This document shows, piece by piece, positions 1-7,303 of a stretch of 18,356 nucleotides of DNA. The position numbers and the translations under genes are program-made. The notes below the pieces were generated by a model. It saw only the letters and a list, made by a program, of their open reading frames with translations. It was not told the origin of the DNA and searched no databases. Position 1 is the stretch's first letter, and every line of letters starts with the position of its first letter. Location of the stretch: the NCBI GenBank assembly GCA_011773795.1, contig WVWW01000104.1:1-18356 (forward strand), written 5' to 3'. Source of the DNA: Acidobacteriota bacterium. GTDB lineage: Bacteria; Acidobacteriota; Polarisedimenticolia; Polarisedimenticolales; Polarisedimenticolaceae.

Positions 1-84
1 TAACACGCAGTCTGAACGAACGCGCGCACCTAATGCCTACCAACAATCTCAGGTACACGTTGTTTGGGGTTACCATGGCTCCCG
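1..84. other. 5' flank of the first gene; no gene recognised
   Basis: No coding region is supported here. A weak TACCAT hexamer (71-76) lies 8 nt before the ATG at 85 and could be a -10 element of a nearly leaderless transcript, but no convincing -35 is visible. A TTG at 64 is in frame with the downstream gene and is a less likely alternative start. Confidence 0.3.
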
Positions 85-1041
85 ATGGCGAGCGAGCGTG
101 GTCACCGAGATCGCGGCCTGCGGCTCCGGCTGTTCGGCGTTTTGACGATGCTGGCGGGGATCGGGTCGATGCTCCTGGGGCTGTCGCATTTCGGGCTCCC
201 GCTGCTGGCCGCGACGATCCCCGACTTCCGGCTCTCCGCGACGCAGATCGCGATCGGAGTGATCACGTTCTTCGCGATCGGCATCGTGCTGGTCGCCTGC
301 GGCCTCGGTTCGCTGCGTGAACGCCGCTGGGCCCGGCCGGCGATGCTCACGGTCGGGTGGAGCTGGCTGTTCGTCGGGATCGCGACGGTCGGTTTCGTGC
401 TGACGAATCTCGAAGACCTGACGATCCTCGCGGGCTCCGGGATGGCCGATCAGCCGCCGGAGATCGGAACGCTGATTCGCTGGATCCTGCTGCTCCCCAG
501 TTTCGGATTCGGCCTCGTGGCGCCGCTGGCCATCCTGTGGGCCTACGCCGATCGTGACGTGCTGGCGACCTGCCGGATGCGACACCCCGAGCCGGACTGG
601 AGCGATCGCTGCCCGTCGACGGTCCTGGTCCTGGCGTTGGCGCTGGGCTTTGCCGGTCTGCTCTCCTTCCCGTTGGCGCTGCGTCCCGTCGTGCCGTGGT
701 TCGGCGGCCTGTCGACCGGGCCCGGGGGCTCCGTGGTGACGCTTGCGACGGGACTCTTCTTCGTCTGGCTCGGCTGGGCGTTGTTCCGGTTGAAGCGCGC
801 CGCCTGGTGGGCGACCGGGGCGAGCGCGCTCGTGATCGGAATCTCGGTCACCTGGACCCTGACCCGGACGGAGCGCGCCGCTTGGTACCGCGCGCTCGAC
901 TACCCGCAGAAGCAGATCGATCTGCTGCTGGCCTCCGGCGAGCCGCCGAAGTGGCCGGGGGTCACGGCGACCATCGTGTTCACGCTACTCACGCTCGTCT
1001 ACCTGGTCTCGATCCGCAAGCACTTCCACGCCAGCCGCTAG
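85..1041 (+). CDS. Hypothetical polytopic inner-membrane protein (about 8 TM)
   Basis: The 318-residue product is an integral membrane protein of no family I recognise. Hydrophobic segments lie near residues 17-42, 52-75, 86-108, 130-154, 179-200, 215-236, 239-260 and 291-311, giving about eight helices. A short hydrophilic loop (155-178) joins the two halves. The N-terminus is rich in Arg (RGHRDRGLRLR), which by the positive-inside rule favours a cytoplasmic N-terminus. I chose ATG 85 because the frame is hydrophilic-then-helical from there; an in-frame TTG at 64 would add seven residues, and neither has a good ribosome binding site. It stands alone on the plus strand, and its stop codon shares the bases CTAG with the stop of the convergent peptidase gene. 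No catalytic motif is visible, so function is unknown. Confidence 0.75.
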   Translation: MASERGHRDRGLRLRLFGVLTMLAGIGSMLLGLSHFGLPLLAATIPDFRLSATQIAIGVITFFAIGIVLVACGLGSLRERRWARPAMLTVGWSWLFVGIATVGFVLTNLEDLTILAGSGMADQPPEIGTLIRWILLLPSFGFGLVAPLAILWAYADRDVLATCRMRHPEPDWSDRCPSTVLVLALALGFAGLLSFPLALRPVVPWFGGLSTGPGGSVVTLATGLFFVWLGWALFRLKRAAWWATGASALVIGISVTWTLTRTERAAWYRALDYPQKQIDLLLASGEPPKWPGVTATIVFTLLTLVYLVSIRKHFHASR

Positions 1042-2177
1042 ACCGCCCAGGAGCCGTCCCGCATAAGGACCTCGGGCTCCGCGTCCGGCACGTGCAACGT
1101 GAGCTCGTCGATCCGTACGTCAGGCTGGGTCTGGGGCAGGTAGATGTAGTCGATGTGAACGACACGATCGGGAGCGGAGAAGTCGTCGGGCCCGACGGTG
1201 CCGCCGGGAAAGTGGTTGCTACGGCCGAACGCGATATGCAGGCCCAGCTTCTCGTCGAGCAAGGTTTCGCCCACGGGCTCGACGCCGTAGTCGGCGAGGA
1301 TCCCGAGCCCGAGCTCGGCGACGTTCGCGTAGGCCGGCTCCGCTTCGAACGCCGCTCGCCGGTCGGCGGCTACGGGACCGTCCCCTTCCACACCGGTCAC
1401 GCGGTTCCCTTCGATGTTCAGGAAGAACAGCTCGCCCTCGAGCTGCAGGGGCAACACGCCGGCGGTGCGGCTCGAGATTTCGGGCTGCTCGCCCTCGTAC
1501 GGCACGATGAAGGTCTCGCCGGACGGCAGGTTGCCGGCGATCCCCGGCTCGCGGATCACGCCACCGCTGGCGACGGCGAGGCGGCCGCGCAGGTCGAGAT
1601 GTAGCGTTCCGACGCGGCCTCCGGCGCTCCAGGCCACGGTGGCGCCTGCCCCCGCATCGAGCTTGCGCTTGATCGTTTCGCAGCGGCGCTGGACGTCGTC
1701 GAAGTCCAGCCGTAACGCCGGCACCATGGCGCGCGTGAACCCGGGCATCGACGCGGCACGGAAACCGTGCTGTGGCGCCGCGATCTTCAGCGGGGCCGAT
1801 GCCGACAGCTCGGTCAACGCGATGACGATGCGGTGATTCGAGAAGAGCTCATCGAACGCGACCGCGTCGCCGTACAACCCGGTCAGCTCACGCGGCGGGG
1901 TGTCTCCGTCCCATGGAAACGCCGCCGGCGGCAGGTCCGCGTTGTTGGCGCGAACATTGGGATAGACGAAGAGCGCGACCGACTCGAACAATCCTGCGTC
2001 GCGAAGGCCGTCGCGCCACTCCAACGCGAGCGTACGACGATCCGACCACGCCGGATGGTCCTTGACGGTCAGATCGGGTTGATCGATCAGGATGGCCAGG
2101 CGCCGGTCTTCGTCGGAAGGCGCGAAGACGCGACGCACGAGAGCCGCCAGCTCGTCGACGCTCAGTCGCTCGCTCAT
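1038..2177 (-). CDS. M29-like (AmpS/AmpT-type) metallo-aminopeptidase
   Basis: The 379-residue cytoplasmic protein resembles M29 aminopeptidases, which use a two-metal centre to remove N-terminal residues from peptides. The C-terminal half carries the expected ligands in order: E221 in NLPSGE, E288 in VAELGLG, H314 in LHIAFG, and H341 with D343 in VHIDYIY. Their spacings (67, 26, 27 and 2 residues) are close to those of Thermus AmpT (E250, E316, H345, H376, D378). The tyrosine expected seven residues after the third ligand is Asn (N321), followed by His, so the active site may be altered. Length is slightly below the usual 400-410. Its ATG overlaps the stop of the upstream enolase-superfamily gene (ATGA, 2174-2177), so the two are probably translationally coupled. 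The substrate is unknown. Confidence 0.75.
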   Translation of the reverse strand: MSERLSVDELAALVRRVFAPSDEDRRLAILIDQPDLTVKDHPAWSDRRTLALEWRDGLRDAGLFESVALFVYPNVRANNADLPPAAFPWDGDTPPRELTGLYGDAVAFDELFSNHRIVIALTELSASAPLKIAAPQHGFRAASMPGFTRAMVPALRLDFDDVQRRCETIKRKLDAGAGATVAWSAGGRVGTLHLDLRGRLAVASGGVIREPGIAGNLPSGETFIVPYEGEQPEISSRTAGVLPLQLEGELFFLNIEGNRVTGVEGDGPVAADRRAAFEAEPAYANVAELGLGILADYGVEPVGETLLDEKLGLHIAFGRSNHFPGGTVGPDDFSAPDRVVHIDYIYLPQTQPDVRIDELTLHVPDAEPEVLMRDGSWAV

Positions 2178-3223
2178 GATGGTCGCTCCGTGAAACCGGA
2201 CACGCCGAACGCGGTGTCGAGCGGGCCGCCAGGCAGGACTTCGTGGTTGCCGGCGTCATGGTAGGCCACCGGCGAGGTGTCGTTCGGCGCATCGCCGTGG
2301 AACAGCGAGGCCAGCGTCTGGATCTGGAGCCGCCCGACGTCCAGCTCGAACTGACCGCCGCCGTACATCGCGATGCCGTGACGGTTGCAGTAGTCGTACG
2401 CGTCGAACAACCGCTCGAGCGTGCCGAACCTGGAGGGCTTGATGTTCATCACACGGGGCGCGAACGGCAGCGCTTCCATGTCACCGGTACTGTGGATCGG
2501 CGCGTCCCACGAGATTCGATCGCGGAACGGCTCCAGCTCGGCCGCCGCCTCGTCGCTCCATTTCGGATCCTCGAGGATCACCGCCGGCAACGCTTCCGCG
2601 ACACCGCGATAGAGCGTGGCGTCGGGGACGGTGTCGACCGGCGTGCCCGTGTACGCACCCTTGAAATCGACGACGTCGACAACGTGCATCCCCTCGAGTT
2701 CATCCAGCAGGGGGCGCGACCAGCCGGGATTCCAGTCGAGCTTGAACCGCGTTCCCGGCACGCACGCCATCAGCTCCCGGAGCCTGTCCGTCGAGGGCGG
2801 TTGCCCGAGACCCATCGAGGCGACGAAGCGAACGGGTTGCGCCGCTAGCCCTAACTGTCGAGCGAGCGTCGCGTTCGCTTGCCGCAGGGCGAGATCGAGT
2901 GCCGCCGCCTCCACCGCCCAGCGTCGGTAGTCGAGGTACATGGCCTGTTGCGGCGGGCGCTCGAAGAGCTGGACTTCATCGAGCGCGGCCGAGAACCCGG
3001 CCAGATCGAAGGCGCCGCAGGGCCAGGCGATCCGCGCGTTGCGGAAACGCCGCTGCTCCTCGCCGTCGTAGGTCACGTCCTCGCCGCACCCGTCGTAACC
3101 GCCCCCGGAGAGCCGAACGATCGTGGTGTGGCGATGGAACGTTCCGACGTTCAGCGAGCGGGGCTCCAGCTCCACGGCCTCGACCGTCAGCCGCATCCCG
3201 GCGAGCTTCGACCACGTGCTCAT
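2174..3223 (-). CDS. Enolase-superfamily protein (muconate lactonising/racemase-like)
   Basis: The 349-residue product has an N-terminal capping domain and a C-terminal barrel of the enolase superfamily, whose members use Mg2+ and general-base Lys residues to abstract an alpha-proton. The barrel shows K161-L-D163 (KxK-like position), D186 (VVDFKG), E218 (ILEDP), D240 (SWDAP) and K262 (NIKPSR). The 22-residue steps E218-D240-K262 nearly match those of o-succinylbenzoate synthase. Asp replaces the second Lys of KxK. The specific reaction is not recognisable. Coupling to a peptidase gene, with another peptidase upstream, makes a dipeptide epimerase one possibility; this is inference. ATG 3223 was chosen because translation upstream is Arg-rich, low-complexity sequence antisense to the neighbour; ATG 3196 is an alternative. 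Confidence 0.78.
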   Translation of the reverse strand: MSTWSKLAGMRLTVEAVELEPRSLNVGTFHRHTTIVRLSGGGYDGCGEDVTYDGEEQRRFRNARIAWPCGAFDLAGFSAALDEVQLFERPPQQAMYLDYRRWAVEAAALDLALRQANATLARQLGLAAQPVRFVASMGLGQPPSTDRLRELMACVPGTRFKLDWNPGWSRPLLDELEGMHVVDVVDFKGAYTGTPVDTVPDATLYRGVAEALPAVILEDPKWSDEAAAELEPFRDRISWDAPIHSTGDMEALPFAPRVMNIKPSRFGTLERLFDAYDYCNRHGIAMYGGGQFELDVGRLQIQTLASLFHGDAPNDTSPVAYHDAGNHEVLPGGPLDTAFGVSGFTERPS

Positions 3224-3249
3224 CGAGCGTGCATTGTAGCCGGGCGTGT

Positions 3250-4197
3250 CTACTCGGTGAAGCGCAGCTCGCCGATGGTGTGCCGCGCGGTGATCTGCAG
3301 GACCGGTGCTCCCTCCGGCGCCGCCCCGCGCGAGCGGGCTCGCCGCGTGTCGGACTCGCCGAGCGTGACGGACCCTCCGCGCAGCACGACGCCGACCCCT
3401 TCGGACGGCAGGTTGACCCGGCACTCACCGATGCTCGAGCCGACGTAGATCTCGGAGTCGTTCTGCCATGCGCCGCGCAGGTCGACGAAGACCTCGCCGA
3501 TCGAGTGATCGACGTGCGCGTTGGCCGGGCTGGCGTTTCCCAGGCCCCGGACCGACAGCTCGCCGATCGAGCCGTCGACGTTGAACTCCTTCATCGCCGC
3601 AACGAGCGGCTCGTCGAACTCGATCTGGTGCTCGCCGACGCCGGTATCGAGGTTGACGCTGTCGATCCACAGGCCGCCCAGCTCGAGCTTGAACTGGCCG
3701 ATGCCGAGATCCCCTTCCAGGGAGATCGGGGTCCCCGCGGGAAGGTACAGGTCCAGGCGGTTGTCGGGATCGACCGTGAAGAAATCGAAGCTCGATCGCT
3801 TGCCGAACTCCAGACGGTAGGTCCAACCCAGCTCGCCGGAAGGCTCGAATCTCTCCTTCAACCTGTAGGTTCCCGAATCGTAGTTGGCTTCGAGCCGCAC
3901 CGGGGTACCCGCGGGCGCGGGGATGATGCGGAAGCTGGCCACGCTGATGTCGAGCACGACGCGGCCGAGCTGGCCCTGCTCCACCATCAACGGCTCGCCG
4001 GTCGCGGCGTCACCCCAGTCTCCACTCGGGATGTCGTGCGCCACCTGGTCCGACTCGCGGACCACTTCGGGGGTACCACGGATGAGCGTGATCAAGGCGA
4101 TCACCATCACCACGATCAAGCCCACGCCCAGCACACCGAGGCAGCCGAAACAGCCCCGTTTGAAACAGCCCTTCCCAGCCGGTGCGGCCTCGGTCAT
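3250..4197 (-). CDS. Membrane-anchored beta-solenoid protein (DUF4097-like)
   Basis: The 315-residue product has a short cytoplasmic N-terminus with a cysteine cluster (C11, C16, C19), one transmembrane helix (about 17-39) and a long extracytoplasmic part. From about residue 160 the sequence repeats an [SGT][IV]GE/Q motif followed by a beta strand, at about 165, 186, 210, 232, 255 and 307. The steps are mostly 21-24 residues, typical of the right-handed beta-helix seen in DUF4097 and LiaF-type C-terminal domains. Such domains are often found in envelope-stress or cell-surface proteins, but no enzyme motif is present and the role is unknown. ATG 4197 was chosen over an upstream GTG (4212) because a perfect GGAGGAG lies 6 nt before it. 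The gene follows the S9 peptidase after 101 bp and precedes the enolase-superfamily gene by 26 bp. Confidence 0.7.
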   Translation of the reverse strand: MTEAAPAGKGCFKRGCFGCLGVLGVGLIVVMVIALITLIRGTPEVVRESDQVAHDIPSGDWGDAATGEPLMVEQGQLGRVVLDISVASFRIIPAPAGTPVRLEANYDSGTYRLKERFEPSGELGWTYRLEFGKRSSFDFFTVDPDNRLDLYLPAGTPISLEGDLGIGQFKLELGGLWIDSVNLDTGVGEHQIEFDEPLVAAMKEFNVDGSIGELSVRGLGNASPANAHVDHSIGEVFVDLRGAWQNDSEIYVGSSIGECRVNLPSEGVGVVLRGGSVTLGESDTRRARSRGAAPEGAPVLQITARHTIGELRFTE

Positions 4198-4298
4198 GCG
4201 CAGCTCCTCCACCCAGAGACTACGTCATGGCCGTCGATCGGGTTCCCTGGATCGGTCGACCGGCCGAAAATCCCCGAAGCAGCGAGCTCGGCGATTGA
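4198..4298. other. 101-bp spacer between S9 peptidase and DUF4097-like genes
   Basis: Apart from the ribosome binding site at 4204-4210, this is the largest gap within the five-gene minus-strand series. I see no T-rich terminator and no convincing promoter, although a TAGTCT hexamer lies upstream of the Shine-Dalgarno site. It could hold a weak internal promoter. Confidence 0.3.
4204..4210 (-). promoter_or_regulatory. Shine-Dalgarno site fixing the start of the DUF4097-like gene
   Basis: The minus strand reads GGAGGAG followed by six bases and then the ATG at 4197. This strong site lies inside the reading frame that would begin at GTG 4212, so it argues that the ATG is the true start. Confidence 0.75.
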
Positions 4299-6116
4299 TT
4301 ACCGCGTGTCGCCGGCGGCGAGCCAGCGGCCCAGGAATCGCTCCATCTCGCGGTAGAAATCGAACCGGTTCTCCTCGTTGAGGAAACCGTGGCCCTCGTT
4401 GTCCTTGACCATGTAGGTCACCTCGACGCCGCGCGACCGCAGGGCCTCGACGATCTGATCGGATTCCTGCTTGGGGACCCGAGGGTCGTTTGCGCCCTGA
4501 GCGACGAACAGCGGTGCCACGATCGACTCCGCGTTGAAGAAGGGTGAGGTCGCCTCGAAACGCTCGCGATCGCGCTCCGGGTGGCCGACCATCTCGTAGA
4601 TCATCTCGAGGTACGGCTTCCAGTAGGGCGGGATCGCCTCGATCCAGGTGAACAGGTTCGACACGCCGACGTAGCTGATCCCGCAGGCGTAGAGCTCGGG
4701 CGTCTTGGTCAGGCCCGCCAGCGTGGCGTAGCCGCCGTAGCTGCCGCCGTAGATCGCGACGCGGGCCGGGTCGGCGAGCCCCTCGTCGATGGCCCATCGA
4801 ACGCCGTCGGTGATGTCGTCCTGCATCGCCAGTCCCCACTCGCGGAATCCCGCCTCGAGGAAAGCACGGCCGAACCCCGCGGAGCTGCGGAAGTTGACTT
4901 GCAAGACCGCGTAGCCCCGGCTGGCGAGGAACTGTAACTCGGGGTCGAAACCCCAACGGTCGCGCGCCCAGGGGCCTCCGTGGGGATGCACGACGAGCGG
5001 AAGCGCGGACGGCTCGGCGCCGGGAGGGAGGGTCAGGTAACCGTGAATCGCGAGACCGTCGCGCGCGGTGTAGCGGATCGGCCGGGTCTCCGCCATCCGC
5101 GCTTCTTCGATCCACGGCGAGATCTCGAACAGCTTCGTCAGCGTCCTCGCCGCGGCGTCGAGCAGGTGGTACTCGCCCAGCGTGCGGTCACTCCCCGAGC
5201 GCACGATGTAGTGGTTCTCGTCGCGCGAGTGGGAGACGACCGCGTTCTCACGACCCGGGAGTCGCCCGTCGACGAACGCCTGTAGCTCGGCGCGTGTCTC
5301 GTCGAAGAAGTGATAGCCCAGACGATCGACCTCGAACGTCACACCGGTCAGGCACTTGCGCCTGCGGGAGAAAAGCAGCGTGTCGACGTCGACCTCGTCG
5401 TGCTCGAACAGCAGGTTGGTCTCACGCCCCGTCGCGATGTCGTATTCGGCGATCGCGAGCTTGTCGCGTCCGAGATTCGAGGCGACGTAGACCCCGCGGT
5501 TGTCGAAAGTGAACAGCTGCGGCCGGGCGTACTCCTTGAAGTCGTAGGTCGCTACGGTGCGCCACGAATCCGACTCGGTGTCACGGAAGAGCAGGCTGGT
5601 GTTGACACCGTCGGTCGTCGTCGCCAGCCGCAGCTTGCCGTCGTGATCGGTGAACCAGGTCTGGATGTTGCCCGGGTTCTCGCCGACCAGCTCCATCGCG
5701 CCGTCGTGGACGTTGAGCCGGTAGACGTCGAAGACCTGCGGATCGCGCTTGTTCATCTGGAACAGGATGTGGTCGTCGTCCTCCTCCAGGTCGTCGACGA
5801 TGTCGCACTTCACGCCGTCGAACGGCGTCAGGTCGATGGGGTTGGTGCCGTCCCGACCGACCGCGTACAGCCGGAAGTTCTCGTCGCCCCCGCTGTCCTG
5901 GACGTAGACCAGCCGCTCGTTGCTGACCCAGACGTAGCCGCCGAGGTCACGCTCGCGCGCCTCCGTCACACGGCGTGTCGTACCGTCCACCAGATCGCGC
6001 ACGGTCAGGTTGAGTCGCCGGTCCCAGGGTTCCAGCCAGGCCAGTGACTTGCCGTCGGGCGACAGACGGAGGGCGATCTTGTCCGGTTTACGGAAGAAGT
6101 CTTCGAGGGGGATCAT
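4299..6116 (-). CDS. S9 family prolyl oligopeptidase / acylaminoacyl-peptidase-like
   Basis: The 605-residue serine peptidase has an N-terminal beta-propeller (about 15-335) and a C-terminal alpha/beta hydrolase domain (about 345-600). The catalytic triad is complete: S459 in GGSYGGY, D544 in GANDPRV and H576 in NEGHGF. An HGGPW motif (379-383) probably helps form the oxyanion hole. This layout fits the S9C acylaminoacyl-peptidase/dipeptidyl-peptidase-like group, which cleaves short peptides because the propeller restricts access. No signal peptide is seen, so it is probably cytoplasmic. ATG 6116 has GGAGG four bases upstream and starts the typical propeller entry (IPLEDFFRKPD); an upstream extension in frame has no family character. 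It lies 46 bp behind the diguanylate cyclase gene and may share its transcript. Family assignment is secure; substrate is not known. Confidence 0.93.
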   Translation of the reverse strand: MIPLEDFFRKPDKIALRLSPDGKSLAWLEPWDRRLNLTVRDLVDGTTRRVTEARERDLGGYVWVSNERLVYVQDSGGDENFRLYAVGRDGTNPIDLTPFDGVKCDIVDDLEEDDDHILFQMNKRDPQVFDVYRLNVHDGAMELVGENPGNIQTWFTDHDGKLRLATTTDGVNTSLLFRDTESDSWRTVATYDFKEYARPQLFTFDNRGVYVASNLGRDKLAIAEYDIATGRETNLLFEHDEVDVDTLLFSRRRKCLTGVTFEVDRLGYHFFDETRAELQAFVDGRLPGRENAVVSHSRDENHYIVRSGSDRTLGEYHLLDAAARTLTKLFEISPWIEEARMAETRPIRYTARDGLAIHGYLTLPPGAEPSALPLVVHPHGGPWARDRWGFDPELQFLASRGYAVLQVNFRSSAGFGRAFLEAGFREWGLAMQDDITDGVRWAIDEGLADPARVAIYGGSYGGYATLAGLTKTPELYACGISYVGVSNLFTWIEAIPPYWKPYLEMIYEMVGHPERDRERFEATSPFFNAESIVAPLFVAQGANDPRVPKQESDQIVEALRSRGVEVTYMVKDNEGHGFLNEENRFDFYREMERFLGRWLAAGDTR

Positions 6117-6162
6117 GGGGCCTCCAGCGCGGGCTCGCCGAAGGCGGGAGTGTAGCAAACCG

Positions 6163-7155
6163 TCAGCCGGAGACGGACTCCGCCAAGACGTTCGACTCGG
6201 CGACGACACAGTTGCGCCCGCGCTGCTTCGCGTCGTAGAGACGCGCGTCGGCGAGCTTGATCAACGTCTCGGCGTCGGCGGCCTCGGCTCCGCGGCTGGC
6301 CACGCCGATGCTGATCGTGATCGGGGCCAGCGGCTCGCCGTCCACGTCGAGGAAACGGTGCCGGCGCACCTGTTCGCCCAACCTCTCGGCCACGAAGACG
6401 GCCCCGGCAAAGGGCGTCTCGGGAAGTACGATGGCGAACTCCTCGCCGCCGTAGCGGTGCGCGATGTCGATCGAGCGCACGCCGTTGACGAACAGTGTGG
6501 CCATCTGCTGCAACACGACGTCGCCGGTCTGGTGTCCGAACCTGTCGTTGATGGCCTTGAAATGGTCGACGTCGATCATGATCAGGGACAGCTCGTTGTG
6601 GTAGCGCTCCGCACGGGCGACCTCGATGCGCAGTCCCTCGGTCAGGTAGCGCTTGTTGTACAACGACGTGAGCGGGTCGGTATCCGCCAGCCGGCGCAGG
6701 CGGATCTTCGCGCTCTCGAGCTCGGCGATCTTCTGCTTGAGCCGGTCGTGTAGCGCCTTGATCCGTAGCATCGAGCGCACGCGGATGAGCAACTCGTTGC
6801 GATCGAACGGCTTGGTCACGAAGTCGTCGGCACCGGCCCGCTGCCCCTGCGCCTTGTGATCGAGGTCGGTCAGGGAAGTCAGCAGGATGACCGGGATATG
6901 ACGCGTGGCGGGATTCGCTCGGATGCGTCGGCAGGTCTCGAAACCGTCGACACCCGGCATGATCACGTCGAGCAGGACCAGGTCGGGCTCCTGCGCCTCG
7001 ATGGCCCGCAGCGCGCCCTCTCCGCTGCCCGCGAGCTGCACCTGGTAGCCCTCGCGACGCAGGTGGCCCTCGACCAGCCGCAGGTTCGTCGCCACGTCGT
7101 CGACGACGAGGATCCGGCGGTTGGCTTCGCGGCCGACTCGCGTTGTCTGTGCCAT
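6163..7155 (-). CDS. Response regulator with GGDEF domain (diguanylate cyclase)
   Basis: The 330-residue protein has a receiver domain (about 14-130), a short helical linker (131-156) and a GGDEF domain (157-320). The receiver has the acidic pair D19/D20, phospho-acceptor D63 (LLDVIMPG), T93 and K115 (TKPFD). The cyclase signature is GGEEF (236-240), a catalytically competent variant that converts two GTP to c-di-GMP. An RSID inhibitory site (227-230) sits exactly five residues before GGEEF, so product feedback inhibition is expected. It acts in the cytoplasm, with an unidentified sensor kinase; none is encoded in the window. ATG 7155 was chosen because GGAG lies nine bases upstream; ATG 7161 is too close to that site. 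The gene heads the minus-strand series and is divergent from the DUF885 gene. Confidence 0.93.
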   Translation of the reverse strand: MAQTTRVGREANRRILVVDDVATNLRLVEGHLRREGYQVQLAGSGEGALRAIEAQEPDLVLLDVIMPGVDGFETCRRIRANPATRHIPVILLTSLTDLDHKAQGQRAGADDFVTKPFDRNELLIRVRSMLRIKALHDRLKQKIAELESAKIRLRRLADTDPLTSLYNKRYLTEGLRIEVARAERYHNELSLIMIDVDHFKAINDRFGHQTGDVVLQQMATLFVNGVRSIDIAHRYGGEEFAIVLPETPFAGAVFVAERLGEQVRRHRFLDVDGEPLAPITISIGVASRGAEAADAETLIKLADARLYDAKQRGRNCVVAESNVLAESVSG

Positions 7156-7303
7156 GTCCATCAACTCCGGCCGAGCCGGTCTACGGGAGCCGGCGGTCCA
7201 CGCAGGGCAATATTTGGCCGTCAAGGGGAAGATGCCAGTCGGGCCGTCCGAGCGGGATTCCGCCGCACCATCAGGCCGTCCGACGTGCTAGCGTGAACGG
7301 CCG
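7156..7303. promoter_or_regulatory. Divergent spacer with three GGCCGTC repeats
   Basis: This 148-bp spacer must hold the promoters of the diguanylate cyclase (-) and the DUF885 gene (+). GGCCGTC occurs at 7216-7222, 7242-7248 and 7274-7280, and the last two extend to a 10-bp direct repeat (GGCCGTCCGA) with 32-bp spacing. A near-palindrome, GGGCAA-TAT-TTGGCC, lies at 7205-7219. A TAGCGT hexamer at 7289-7294 is a possible -10 for the plus-strand gene, whose ATG has no clear Shine-Dalgarno site. These may be operator sites or GC-rich coincidence. Confidence 0.35.

Noticed and set aside
64..84. TTG at 64 as the start of the membrane protein
   Set aside because: It is a rare start codon without a well-placed ribosome binding site, and the seven extra residues add nothing recognisable. 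ATG 85 was preferred, though not proven.
2899..4356. Long plus-strand open frame of 485 codons
   Set aside because: It is antisense to the DUF4097-like and enolase-superfamily genes, has Arg/Pro/Ala-rich low-complexity sequence, and shows no domain. GC-rich DNA often leaves the opposite strand open.
7211..7228. Sigma54-like promoter upstream of the diguanylate cyclase
   Set aside because: The minus strand has GG and GC elements (GGCCAAATATTGCC) but with nine instead of ten bases between them, and poor flanking matches.
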